Shown in pieces: positions 17,848 to 27,100 of a DNA stretch of 64,000 nucleotides (position 1 is the first letter of the stretch; each line of letters opens with the position of its first letter). The notes below the pieces were generated by a model. The model saw nothing but the letters and a program-made list of their open reading frames with translations. It was not told the origin of the DNA and did not search any database. The translations under genes and the position numbers were made by a program. Origin of the DNA: Paraburkholderia sabiae (GTDB taxonomy: Bacteria; Pseudomonadota; Gammaproteobacteria; Burkholderiales; Burkholderiaceae); the NCBI RefSeq assembly GCF_030412785.1, contig NZ_CP125295.1, forward strand, positions 2,728,001 through 2,792,000, read 5' to 3'.

Positions 17848-18053
17848 GAGGCCACCCGTTCATCGTCCACATTTCGAATCGGGAATCCTTTACTGGAACG
17901 CGTATCTCCGGCCAGGTCGACTCCGTCGCTTTGAGATGCTCTACATCCGTTGTCTTTGTAGTACTTCGATGAGTTCATGTCCTGTCTCCCTCAACACGAT
18001 GAGCCCCGGTATGGTGGCCGCCAGAGCGGGAAAGAAGATGTGGTATCGGACCT

Positions 18054-18254
18054 TCATCGATTCCGTGTTTTCACCGTAGGCCCGACAAGTACAACAAGGT
18101 CTTCAGGCAGCGGCGTGTGTATGGCCCGTTGCCCCCATCCGCGCGTCCGCTCGAGGAACGTGTCAAGACGCGCCTGAAGTGCCTTCGGCGAATCGTCGAC
18201 AACGCGACGAGCCCGTGAACCCGACTTCTTTCGCTTTCCAGCCTTCCGGGTCAT
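18054..18254 (-). CDS. Small basic protein, paralogue of the upstream gene (66 aa)
   Basis: The N-terminus is highly basic (MTRKAGKRKKSGSRARR). It is followed by one amphipathic helix (ALQARLDTFLERTR) and a short strand motif PLPEDLVVLVGPTVK. Its start overlaps the stop of the preceding gene by 4 bp (ATGA). The same helix plus P-(L/F)-PE-(D/H)-(L/V) plan occurs in that gene's product, so the two arose by tandem duplication. The basic tail suggests nucleic-acid or partner binding; the function is unknown. Confidence 0.5.
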   Translation of the reverse strand: MTRKAGKRKKSGSRARRVVDDSPKALQARLDTFLERTRGWGQRAIHTPLPEDLVVLVGPTVKTRNR

Positions 18255-18445
18255 CCGCGTCTCCGTATTTTCCGCAAGGGACCAGCCAGCACTGTCACAT
18301 GTTCAGGGAAAGGGACCGTCAATCGGCGCATCGCCTGTTCGCGAGTACGCTCAGCGTAAGCGCGCAACCTTGCCACCAGCTCTTCCGTCGTTTCAGACGG
18401 TGGGAGATTGGCCTCTTTTGCCCTCTTTCGCTTCGTCTTGCTCAT
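18251..18445 (-). CDS. Small basic protein, first of a duplicated pair (64 aa)
   Basis: The ATG at 18445 has GGAG six bases upstream and starts MSKTKRKRAKEANLPPSE. The helix ELVARLRAYAERTREQAM and the VPFPEHVTVLAGPLRK strand match the neighbouring 66-residue protein. It lies 150 bp after the gene at 18596-19093 on the same strand, so the three probably form one operon divergent from the Xre regulator. No domain is recognised. Confidence 0.5.
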   Translation of the reverse strand: MSKTKRKRAKEANLPPSETTEELVARLRAYAERTREQAMRRLTVPFPEHVTVLAGPLRKIRRRG

Positions 18446-18595
18446 TCCGACTCCGTTCGGTCCCCCAATCGCTTTCATCAATCAAGATCTTGATGCCACC
18501 AGACGCGTGTCGGATCGTGCGATTGGCCTCCCGCCTGCAAAGCTCTGCCCCTGCATTGGAAGGCGCAAGCGCGAGGCAATCCGGATGCCCATATG

Positions 18596-19093
18596 TCAGG
18601 TCGAACCTGCAACGTTTCCGGTCGCGAGCGGACGGGCGGTTTTCGCGGAACGCCCGGGTTTGATTCCGTAAATGAGCTTGCCGCGCGAATGCTTGTCGGC
18701 GATCGCGATGGGCATCGAAAACTCGCGGCCCTCGATGGTCGTGTAACGGACGAACGAGACGAGTGGATGCTTGTCGTCGTACGCTCTTGTCGCCCCGAGG
18801 TGTATCTCGCTGAGCGGCTCCAGCACCCACTGCCCGCACTCATGTTGAGGCCTGGCGCTCAGCACGGCCGCGCCGCGAACCACGTGCCCGTCCGACGTAA
18901 GCTTTTCAAGAGTCACTGCGCCCGAAGACAGATCCACCATGGCGACCCGCGTCAGGGCCCGCTTCGTGGCCGCAAACTGCACGATGAGGACATCCGCACC
19001 GCTCCACATCTCGACGATGCCCCATAACGCTGCACCGGGCCCGCCCAGCGAGGGTCCCATGGGCAGACGGTTCTGGTCAGAAGTCAAAAACAT
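18596..19093 (-). CDS. Hypothetical protein (165 aa), head of an operon divergent from an Xre regulator
   Basis: From the ATG at 19093 the product begins MFLTSDQNRLPMGPSLGG and contains regular strands (ALWGIVEMWSGADVLIVQFA, TRVAMVDLSSGAVTLEKL). It ends in a basic tail with GIKPGRSAKTARPL. An open frame extends further upstream to 19450 but overlaps the Xre gene and has no matching character, so the shorter start is used. No family is recognised. Its promoter region holds ATAGGC palindromes probably bound by the divergent Xre protein. Confidence 0.58.
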   Translation of the reverse strand: MFLTSDQNRLPMGPSLGGPGAALWGIVEMWSGADVLIVQFAATKRALTRVAMVDLSSGAVTLEKLTSDGHVVRGAAVLSARPQHECGQWVLEPLSEIHLGATRAYDDKHPLVSFVRYTTIEGREFSMPIAIADKHSRGKLIYGIKPGRSAKTARPLATGNVAGST

Positions 19094-19266
19094 ACGATCA
19101 CTCTTTAAACGACAAACATCCCGACTCAATGCCGTGTGAAATGGCGCCACGTCCCGCCTTGATGCGTAGTCCGTGCTTGCGCAGGCCCTGGCTGATGAGC
19201 CTTGGGCCGACCAGGTCCCCGACACACACCGCGGGTACAGGCCATTATTCGTAACGCAGTTTTCAT

Positions 19267-19294
19267 ATAGGCATATTTCGCCTATGTCATAGGC
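19267..19294. promoter_or_regulatory. ATAGGC operator candidate between divergent genes
   Basis: Three ATAGGC half-sites occur in 28 bp: ATAGGC at 19267-19272, the inverted GCCTAT at 19280-19285 and ATAGGC at 19289-19294. They sit between the divergent starts of the gene at 19093 and the Xre regulator at 19369. This is the usual place for an autoregulatory Xre operator. Confidence 0.6.
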
Positions 19295-19368
19295 ATTTTG
19301 TGATGTTACCAGAATAAGCGAACGCAGCGACGATTCCACGTCGATCAACAACCAAAGGTGTTCACCCG

Positions 19369-19752
19369 GTGGCTTCGCGCGCGGAAGAAGAATTTGCAGT
19401 TCAGGTAGGGCAGGCGCTGGCCAATGCGCGTCTTGAAGCTGGCAGGACACAGGAAGAAGTCGCGGAAATTCTTGATCTCGACAAACAGACGATCAGCCGG
19501 ATTGAAACCGGCAAGTCCTGGCCATCGCCAGCGCGACTCGTTGCGCTGTCATCCCTTTACGGGATCGAAGTGAGCAGCCTCTTCGCTCCCCCCTCAAGTG
19601 AGTCCAGGCAAGTCGCCGGCGACATCGTAGAGATGCTGGAAAAGCTCAGTGCCGACGATCGCGTGTGGGTCCGACGCTGGCTCAAGCAGCTCTGTGGACG
19701 CCTGGCCCTGACACCGACAGGTGCAGTTCGCCGCAGCAAACCCCGCCGGTGA
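19369..19752 (+). CDS. Xre-family transcriptional regulator
   Basis: This 127-residue protein has an N-terminal Cro/C1-type helix-turn-helix (about residues 12-68: GQALANARLEAGRTQEEVA, then DKQTISRIETGKSWPSP). A short helical C-terminus and a basic tail follow. The start is GTG at 19369 with AAAGGTG eight to ten bases upstream. It is transcribed away from the three-gene operon at 18054-19093, with an inverted-repeat operator between them, so it most likely controls both itself and that operon. Confidence 0.85.
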   Translation: MASRAEEEFAVQVGQALANARLEAGRTQEEVAEILDLDKQTISRIETGKSWPSPARLVALSSLYGIEVSSLFAPPSSESRQVAGDIVEMLEKLSADDRVWVRRWLKQLCGRLALTPTGAVRRSKPRR

Positions 19753-19881
19753 GGCACACTGCGGTGGATCGGCGTTGGGCCGTCGTTATCTGCGCTGAGC
19801 CGTTCTCCGATTCTCCTTCATCCCACCTCGTTTGACGACCCGGTCAGGGCCACCAGGCCCACTGCTGGTGCGGCCATAGTT

Positions 19882-19911
19882 TTCCGGTGATAAGGGCGTT
19901 TATCACCGGAA
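19882..19911. promoter_or_regulatory. Perfect 12-bp-arm palindrome upstream of kfrA-like gene
   Basis: TTCCGGTGATAA (19882-19893) is repeated inverted as TTATCACCGGAA (19900-19911) with a 6-bp loop. It lies about 120 bp before the kfrA-like start. It could be an operator for the KfrA-like protein, a recombinase site, or a transcription stop between the modules. There is no T-tract after it, which argues against a simple terminator. Confidence 0.6.
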
Positions 19912-20029
19912 CGCGCTTCGTTTTCGCCCGGAAAAGGCTTGTCTAACGTTCGAGCCGTGCGTGAACCAGACTGTGACCTAGACTGAAGACAGCGCCCCGC
20001 CTCTTTCCCCTGGGCGCCGGAGTCCCGCC

Positions 20030-21064
20030 ATGGCCCGCCCCGCCGCCGTCACCCCCGACCAGATCCGCACCACCGTGCTCGCGATGCTCGCCGAAGCCGG
20101 CGAGACTGGCTCTGCCCCCGAAACCTCATGCGCCCCAGCGGTGACGCATGACCGCTTCCGTCGCGCCGTGTCGGTGCGGCGCCTGCGCGCGCGGCTGGGT
20201 GCCGGCGACCCCGCGGTGCTGTCGCGGGCGCTGAACACGATCGAGGCCGAACTGGTGCAGGCGGGGCTCACGCAGGTTGCGCTGCCCGGCCTGCCGGATA
20301 CCATTGCCGAGCAGATGCGCGCGCTGTGGGCGGCGGCCGTCAGCGTGCAGCTCGACGACGTGATACGGCTGCGGCAGGACGCCCAGCAGGTGGCCGCCGA
20401 CGCGGACACCGCCCGACACGACGCCGACGTGCGCTGCGAGATGCTGCGCGTCGAACTGGGTGAACTGCGCGAGCGGCTCACGGTGCGCGACGCCGAACTG
20501 ACGGCGTTACGCGCCGGCTGCCGCAGCGCGGCGGAGCGCGCTGAGAGCCTGACAGCTGCCTCCGCGGCGCTCCAGGCCCAGCTCAATGCAGCCCGCACCG
20601 CGCTGGAGGGAGCACGGCACGCGCATGCAGCGGAGCTCACCGACGTGCGCGCCCGCTATGACGGCCTGTCGAAACGGCTGCTGCAGGAGACCGAACACCA
20701 GCGGCACGCGCTCGCCGCCGAGCGCGAACGGCTCATCACCCAGTTGGCCGATGCGCAGACACGGATCAGTGCGCTCGAGGGGCTGCGCGAACGCCTGCTG
20801 GAAGAACTCGCCACGGGACGCGACGCACACCGGCAGGCGGCGGCCGAAGCGGCAGCGCTCGCGACCGTCGTCGCGGAGCAGCGGCATGCGCTCCAGGCGC
20901 TGCAGGCCGTCCATACCACGGAGGTCACGCCGTCCGTCGTGCAGCAACGGTCTACCCGGCGCCAGCCGGCGCGGCCCGTAAGTCCCGGCCACGGGGCCGC
21001 ACGGTCCGCAAGTACCGCCGCGCCGCGTCCAAGGGCCCGTGCGCATAAAGGCCCGTCATCATGA
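20030..21064 (+). CDS. KfrA-like DNA-binding coiled-coil protein
   Basis: This 344-residue protein has an N-terminal alpha-helical DNA-binding domain of KfrA type (about residues 1-110, beginning ARPAAVTPDQIRTTVLAM). A long Ala/Arg/Glu/Gln coiled coil follows (about 110-290), then a basic, low-complexity tail. KfrA proteins of plasmids bind their own promoter and form filaments that help partitioning. Here the gene overlaps the following integrase gene by 4 bp, so it is more likely an accessory factor or regulator for that recombinase. GGAG precedes the ATG. Confidence 0.8.
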   Translation: MARPAAVTPDQIRTTVLAMLAEAGETGSAPETSCAPAVTHDRFRRAVSVRRLRARLGAGDPAVLSRALNTIEAELVQAGLTQVALPGLPDTIAEQMRALWAAAVSVQLDDVIRLRQDAQQVAADADTARHDADVRCEMLRVELGELRERLTVRDAELTALRAGCRSAAERAESLTAASAALQAQLNAARTALEGARHAHAAELTDVRARYDGLSKRLLQETEHQRHALAAERERLITQLADAQTRISALEGLRERLLEELATGRDAHRQAAAEAAALATVVAEQRHALQALQAVHTTEVTPSVVQQRSTRRQPARPVSPGHGAARSASTAAPRPRARAHKGPSS

Positions 21065-22716
21065 CGCCCGCCGACTGGGTCGACGCGGGCGTGCTGCCTG
21101 CCCGGCGTCTTCCACCCGCCATTGACGCCGCGCTCGCCTACGTCAGCGAGGTGCTCGGTCACCCGGTTTACCGGTGCTGGACCCTCGCCGACCTGAAACG
21201 CGTCTCACCGTCGCTCGCCGACGCGAAACGCGTGCACCCCGCCGTCTTCGCACTGCTGCTCGAGCACGACGCAGCGATCGAGTACTGGGCCCACGGACGC
21301 CTGCACCTCGCCCCCGACGGCGGGGCGCCCGCCGCCGAAGGGGTGCTCGCGGGGGTCCTGCGCGCGCACCGGCGCCGCTTCCGCTACCTGCCCGAAGGAA
21401 CCGGGGCCGCGGCGCACGGTTCGACCGCGATCCATCCCGGCACGAACCACCCGCCCGGCGACGCAGCCGGCGGTCCGGTGATCATGGGAACCGCCGACAC
21501 GCTCGCTCTGGTCGCGTCTCGCAATCAGGATCCCGCGGCGCTGGGCGCGTGGCTCACCCGCGCCGGCCGCTTCATGAATGCGTCGACCACCAACTCGCTG
21601 GGCGTCGCCGACGACGCGCAGGCACTCGCGCTGTTTCTGCGCGACCGCGCCCAGCGCTCGCCGCACACGCTGCGTGGATACCGGACCGAACTTCGGCGTC
21701 TGATCGGCTGGTGCGAGGCGCACCGGCGTGGCCCTCTATCCGACCTGACGCGTGAGGACCTGCTGGCGTTCCGGCGCGCACTGGATCAACCGGGCCATTC
21801 CGGGAACATCGCCGGCGCCGCACGCGCGGTCACATCCGGCAACGCACCCGCCGTTCACGCGCCGCGCAGCGACGCGGGCCGCCGGCGCGCGCTCGCGGTC
21901 ATCTCGAGCCTGTTCCGCTACTGGCAGAAGACCGGCTACCTGGTGGTCAACCCCGCCGTGGAACTGTCGGGCGACGGTGCCGCGCGCATGACGTGGACGC
22001 CGGCGCGGATCCTGCCGGCCAAGCTGCTGATGCTGTGTGATGCGGTGACGGCCGGCGTACGGCCACCCGGGGTGTCACCGCTCGTCTGGGCACGACGCTG
22101 CGCGATCTGGTCGCTGTACCGCTTCGCCGGCGTGCGCCTGGCCGAACTCGAATGGTCTGCCGAACAGGGGCTGCCGCGCCTGAGCGTCGACGAAGCCGCC
22201 AGGAAAGAGGTCGATACTACGGCCGCCGTTGCAAGCGTTTTGCCGGATCCTGTCGGACTCGCCTGGACGCTGCACGTGCACGGCAAGGGCGGCAAGGTGC
22301 GGGCGATCCCGCTGCCGTCGCGCTGTGTACCGGTGCTCCGTGACTATCGCGTGCTGCGCGGGCTGCCGGCCGAACCGGCGCCGTTCGAGTCGATACCGCT
22401 GATCCACAGCGAGAAGCGCGATGCCCTCGGCCACAGTGGCCTCTACGATGAAGTGAAGGCCGTGCTGCACGCAGCCGAGCAGCAGGTTCCGCCCGGTGAC
22501 GCGGCGACCCGCGCGCTGATTCACGCGGCATCCACGCACTGGTTGCGGCACGGCTATGCACGCACGCTGGTCGTCGATTACGCGGTGCCGCTCCCGGTCG
22601 CGCAGACGTTACTGGGGCACGCGTCGGTGCAGACGACGGCCGCGTACGCGCGCACCGATCTCACGCAGCTGCGGGACTTTGTGGAGGGAAGTTTTCCGAA
22701 AATCAGGGAGAACTGA
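21061..22716 (+). CDS. Tyrosine recombinase/integrase
   Basis: This 551-residue site-specific recombinase has a C-terminal catalytic domain with the expected set: Arg in FAGVRLAELEW (about 357), Lys in HGKGGKVRAIP (about 411), HxxR as THWLRHGYA (about 494), His in LLGHASVQTT (about 520) and the Tyr nucleophile in AYART (about 528). A core-binding SAM-like domain (about 180-300) and an extra N-terminal domain precede it. It is co-translated with the KfrA-like protein. Such pairs are common on Burkholderiales replicons and genomic islands, and this pair is the best candidate for mobilising the defence genes that follow. No att repeats were identified by eye. Confidence 0.92.
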   Translation: MTPADWVDAGVLPARRLPPAIDAALAYVSEVLGHPVYRCWTLADLKRVSPSLADAKRVHPAVFALLLEHDAAIEYWAHGRLHLAPDGGAPAAEGVLAGVLRAHRRRFRYLPEGTGAAAHGSTAIHPGTNHPPGDAAGGPVIMGTADTLALVASRNQDPAALGAWLTRAGRFMNASTTNSLGVADDAQALALFLRDRAQRSPHTLRGYRTELRRLIGWCEAHRRGPLSDLTREDLLAFRRALDQPGHSGNIAGAARAVTSGNAPAVHAPRSDAGRRRALAVISSLFRYWQKTGYLVVNPAVELSGDGAARMTWTPARILPAKLLMLCDAVTAGVRPPGVSPLVWARRCAIWSLYRFAGVRLAELEWSAEQGLPRLSVDEAARKEVDTTAAVASVLPDPVGLAWTLHVHGKGGKVRAIPLPSRCVPVLRDYRVLRGLPAEPAPFESIPLIHSEKRDALGHSGLYDEVKAVLHAAEQQVPPGDAATRALIHAASTHWLRHGYARTLVVDYAVPLPVAQTLLGHASVQTTAAYARTDLTQLRDFVEGSFPKIREN

Positions 22717-22774
22717 TGCCTATTACAAAGGCGAAATCCTCGTCCGACTAGCGAAATTGTGCTCGAGCCATCGC

Positions 22775-23482
22775 CTACTTCAACTGCTCGTCGCACGCGT
22801 CAAGATGCACTTGGAGCGCACTATATTGATCGAGGTCAGCCCACTGGCGACACAATGCAGGCGCGAACTTCCCTCTGTCGTCCCGTGTCGTACTACGTCG
22901 GCGGTACGCAGAAAAGCTCCGCGCGATAACATCCGTGGTCACCGAAACGACACCTTCCGACAAGCGAAATAGGTCATCAGAAGCACGCTGCCAGTTCGAA
23001 CAAGGTGTCCACAGCCCTTTCTGCAATAATTCCCAGTCGTCCTCCCATTCCGCATAAGGTCTTAGACACTTTCCGCGGACGAATGTGGGACGAGCGGTAG
23101 GATAATGTGCGGCCGCTAGTTCATCCATCTTGAGAGCAGGCCTCCACCGCCGGCTTGACATATCGCCTTGCGAGTCTTGTCGATCGCTGATCATCACTTT
23201 GAAATCAACTAACGCCCTGAAAAGAGCGTCGACCGTCGTTAGCACAGCTGGAGGGCGCGTTTGGCCGGACAACGCAGTGTTCGGCACGGTCGAGTCGATT
23301 TCAAACACACGCTCGGGGTTAGTCGGTGAACCCGGCACCACATTATTCTGCATTGTGTGCACCTCTGTTTCGTTGGTGTCGAGGGACACTATAGCCATTC
23401 TTTCGAGGAATCCAAGGATCGAAGATGGGTCAGCGTCGTGGACCGCGGCCACGAAGGTGCTCTTCAATCCGTGGCGTACCAT
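22775..23482 (-). CDS. Hypothetical protein (235 aa) next to the integrase
   Basis: This minus-strand gene converges on the integrase. Residue composition is protein-like, with DALFRALVDFKVMISDRQ, a KMDELAAAHYP segment and a Trp-rich EWEDDWELLQKGLW region. No family is recognised. The start at 23482 lies directly beside a perfect 11-bp-arm palindrome that covers its ribosome-binding region. Base composition is lower in GC than the integrase, as for the defence genes. It may be a cargo gene or a gene decaying at the island edge. Confidence 0.45.
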   Translation of the reverse strand: MVRHGLKSTFVAAVHDADPSSILGFLERMAIVSLDTNETEVHTMQNNVVPGSPTNPERVFEIDSTVPNTALSGQTRPPAVLTTVDALFRALVDFKVMISDRQDSQGDMSSRRWRPALKMDELAAAHYPTARPTFVRGKCLRPYAEWEDDWELLQKGLWTPCSNWQRASDDLFRLSEGVVSVTTDVIARSFSAYRRRSTTRDDRGKFAPALCRQWADLDQYSALQVHLDACDEQLK

Positions 23483-23483
23483 C

Positions 23484-23506
23484 GTTCTACTCTGTCAGAG
23501 TAGAAC
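23484..23506. repeat. Perfect 23-nt palindrome at the start of the 235-aa gene
   Basis: GTTCTACTCTG (23484-23494) and CAGAGTAGAAC (23496-23506) are exact inverse complements around a single central T. On the minus strand the hairpin ends one base before the ATG, so it would block ribosome access or bind a repressor. It could equally be a recombination core or a relic of a terminator. Confidence 0.6.
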
Positions 23507-24109
23507 CCAGCCGCCTTGACCGCGTTAAGAGGGAAAGGAAAGCCAAGGTCTTCACACCGAATGTAAGGCGCCTTAGTCTTATCCGGACGCATTTTGATAC
23601 ATGTATGGTCAGGTCTTTTATGTTCGCTGAATCATGTCAACACCACGGAGGCAGTTCGTCGCTGTTTTCTATAGAAGCGTTCCATTCGCCGTTCGAAATG
23701 TGGCCAACGCGTAGAACGCTTTACGGATGGCGGACGCCTCGATCATCGCGTCCCGCTCGTCGGCAAAATCCACGATCAATATGTTGTGAAACCGCAGCGC
23801 ACATAAGTACGTCTCGCAACCACGTGCATCGGTCTAGCAACCCGAGAGCTACCCAAAGAGCGCGCCGACTTGTTTGGATGTCATTTTTCTTGTCGATACG
23901 TTTGTGGGCCAAGTTGGGTGGTATCTTGGCGCACGGGACAGTTAGTTGCGCAATGCTTACCGCATTGTGTCTGCCGAGGAAGTAGCGAATTGCTTCGGGC
24001 GTTCGACAGCGTGGCGGCAGTGGGGACTTATGCGCCAATACGATAGAATCCTCCACCAGCTGCAACCGCCTAAAAAATCGACGTTGCGCGAGTCCGGGGG
24101 ATATAAAAA
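23507..24109. other. Non-coding, lower-GC stretch before the NERD-helicase gene
   Basis: No convincing gene is seen in about 600 bases. Short frames lack ribosome sites and have random-looking products. The last 60 bases, ending in GGGGGATATAAAAA before the ATG at 24110, should hold the promoter and ribosome site of the large helicase gene. Confidence 0.4.
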
Positions 24110-27100
24110 ATGGTTTGTCGGGTGAGATATCTCAACAGCGCAGGCATCATGCCGCGCGAGATCAAAGGGGTCGACGCGCTTTCGCGTGCGTTCCCGTCAG
24201 AGTGGCTTCTCTACGTATCGCTTAATTGTTTCCCCCGCAATCAAGATCCAATGGAAATCGATGCGGTCGTGGTGACCGACGATCAGATCCTTCTGCTGGA
24301 GATAAAAGACTGGAACGGCAAGCTAACCTCTAAAGGCGACCGCTGGTTTCTCAATAAGGCGCCTCGCAAAAGATCCGCTGTCATCGTTAGCGAAGAGAAG
24401 GCAAGGAAGCTAAGATCGGTCATAAAAGGCGCTAGCAACCTAGCCGGCGCCTTTGCAGTTGAGGCCAGAGTCGTGTTTACCGGCACAGCCGACGCGTCGC
24501 ATCTTCCAGCACAAGAACGTGCGCGCACCTTGACACTAACAGAAGCGTGCCTGATAGGTGATCCCTCGCAGCGATACAACTACATCCCCAGGGGTAGGAT
24601 CCAGCTGACAAAGGCCCATCAGCTGGAAGCTGAATTTGAAAAGGTTTTCAACAATCCAAGGCTGTTCCAACGCTCGGAAATGGATTGGTCAGGCTACGCG
24701 GTCACAGAGAAGGACGTCTTCATACATCCGCGTGGAGTATGGCATGACCACTTTTCGCAGCGGAAAAGCGAGCCGCGCATCAAGGGGATGGTAAGAACGT
24801 GGTCGTTTGATCGACTTCCCGTTGGACTCAACAGCGGTGAAATGCGCAAGCTTGTGGCCCTTCGCGAGACCAACGTTTTCGGCTACCTTCAAGACATTCA
24901 GAGCGACCTCATCACTCGAAATCATGTGCTCAAGGAGGCAGTTGCACCTGACGACGAAATTTCGACTGATCACTTCGAGGTGCGTCATCTGGGCCCGGGA
25001 TGGAGCCCATTGGATCGTTACCTAGTGCAACAAGGGGACGACCTCAGCCTCTCTGACCGTTTGGTCATCGTATCGAGCCTGCTAAATATTGTCGCCCATC
25101 TTCATCGCGACAACGTAACGCACCGCGACATTGGTCCCCGAGCCGTCTGGATTGGAAGTCACAGCGACCTCGCCCTGACCGGATTCATGTCGTGCCAGTT
25201 GCCGGACAAAAATTCCGTCATGGACTGGCTGGCGGACCTGCGTGGGTATGCGCCAGCTCTTCCAGAAGACGCGTCAGCCATTTCGAGCACTGGCCGTCAG
25301 AGGGATGTGTACGCGTGCACTTACCTCGCCGCTCAGATCCTCCTCGGAACGGCGCCGCCGACCGACCCCGAGCGAGTTGTCGCAGCGTTGCCGCCTGAGG
25401 CTTCAAATCTGGGCGACTGGTTTCGGCGTGGCATGGCGTCGAACCCGGCGCAGCGATTCATCGACGCAATCGAGCTTACGGATACCTTCTCTGCGATTGT
25501 CGAGGACCATACGCCAGATGGTTTCGACGCAGCCCTCTTAGACCGTTTCGAGTCACATGTTGTCCCATTTACCGCGTGGCCTCCGACTGGTCCTAGTACG
25601 ACCCTCGGGCTGAAGAGTATCTACCCTCATGAAAAAGATGGGCAGATTCTCATTGTCAAGGTCTGGATGTCACTGGGCAGGAACCGCTCGCTGGCGAGTG
25701 ATTCCGCCCTCCTCCGACTTCTGCAAAGCGTAGACCTACTTCGAAGTGCACCTATCAAGGGTCTGCCCAAGTTCATCGCTTACGGCCTCTCCCCCGTCGG
25801 TTTGTTCGTCGTCTACGAGCGGTCTGAAGGTGTACCGCTAGCGGCCCTCACCGAACTCCCCGAAAACGCATCATTGCCGCTCGCCCTGGAACTCCTGCGC
25901 GCAGTCTCCGCATTGCATGAGCTCGGTTGCGAGCATGGAGACATATCACCAGGCAATATGATGATCAACGTCGACACCGGTTCGGTGTGTCTGATCGACC
26001 CCTTCGACGTGTCGCCTGTAGGCAATGGCGCGGTACGCACGCCGACGATGTGCCCCACGAACTGGGAGCATCTGAATCAGGCTGCTATCGACCGGTACGC
26101 AGCGTTAAAAGTGACATGCATGCTACTCCTGCTCGATCCAGGAGAGCATGCAAAAAAACTGTTGAAAGACCTTGCAACCGAGCTAGACAAGCCGGTAATC
26201 GAGTCTCTGCAAGTTGCCATTTCGTCGCTTTCCAAAGCCATAGTGGCGGCGAGCGCACCTGCCGCTCGAGAGTTCATCCTGCGCTCGCCCGCACTGAATT
26301 ACAGCTTCGGCAATGCAGACAAGATCTACGTACGACGCAAGGTCGGAGACTCCGGCCTCAGTACGTTCTTGTTAACCACACCTAGTGCTCAGCTGGTTCT
26401 GGACGGGGATGGCATCCTCCTGACACATCATCGGTTCAGGCAGACTCCCTTTACGGCTCTCGCCTACGAGTCAGCCTCCGGACATGGCGATCTGCCGTTT
26501 CGCGTAAGAGTCGAGCATGGCGTCGAATCCGGCTTTGAAGAACTTTATGCTTATCTATGCGGACATGAGCGCTTCGCTACTCCCAAAGGCGAACCTCAGC
26601 CGTCAGTTCGCCCCCCTCACTTCGATGTGATGTGGCACTGGATGAAACTCGTTGAGCTAGAGGAGGACGCCCGCGTCGAGATCGTTATCACGGAAATTCT
26701 GTCTGTGCGCGACCAAATGCTGGTGTGCACCTATGAAAATCTGGGAAAGGATTTCGATTTCGATGAGGAAGACATTATCGAGATCTACGCAGGCACTCGG
26801 CGGATTGGCCGCGTGGATCTTACGGCTAGCGCGCTGCCCGTGGCGATCGCCATTACTGATACTCGTGGCCGTATCTCTGAAGGAGACCGGCTCCGGCTCG
26901 CCGGGCGACGTGAGCAAACATCGATGGACCGACGTGCTCGAGCGGTACGTCGTATTCTGGACTATCGCTCAGTCGTTTCGAACCTGATCGACTACTTCGA
27001 TCCACACCAACAGATCAGGCCGACGCCATATGATGTAAAACCAGAGACCGAAGACCTCAATACCTATCACCTTAACGATGGCCAAAAGCACGCCTTCCGC

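Noticed and set aside
23721..24065. ORF of 114 codons before the large helicase gene
   Set aside because: No ribosome site, no protein-like pattern, and on the opposite strand to the coupled genes.
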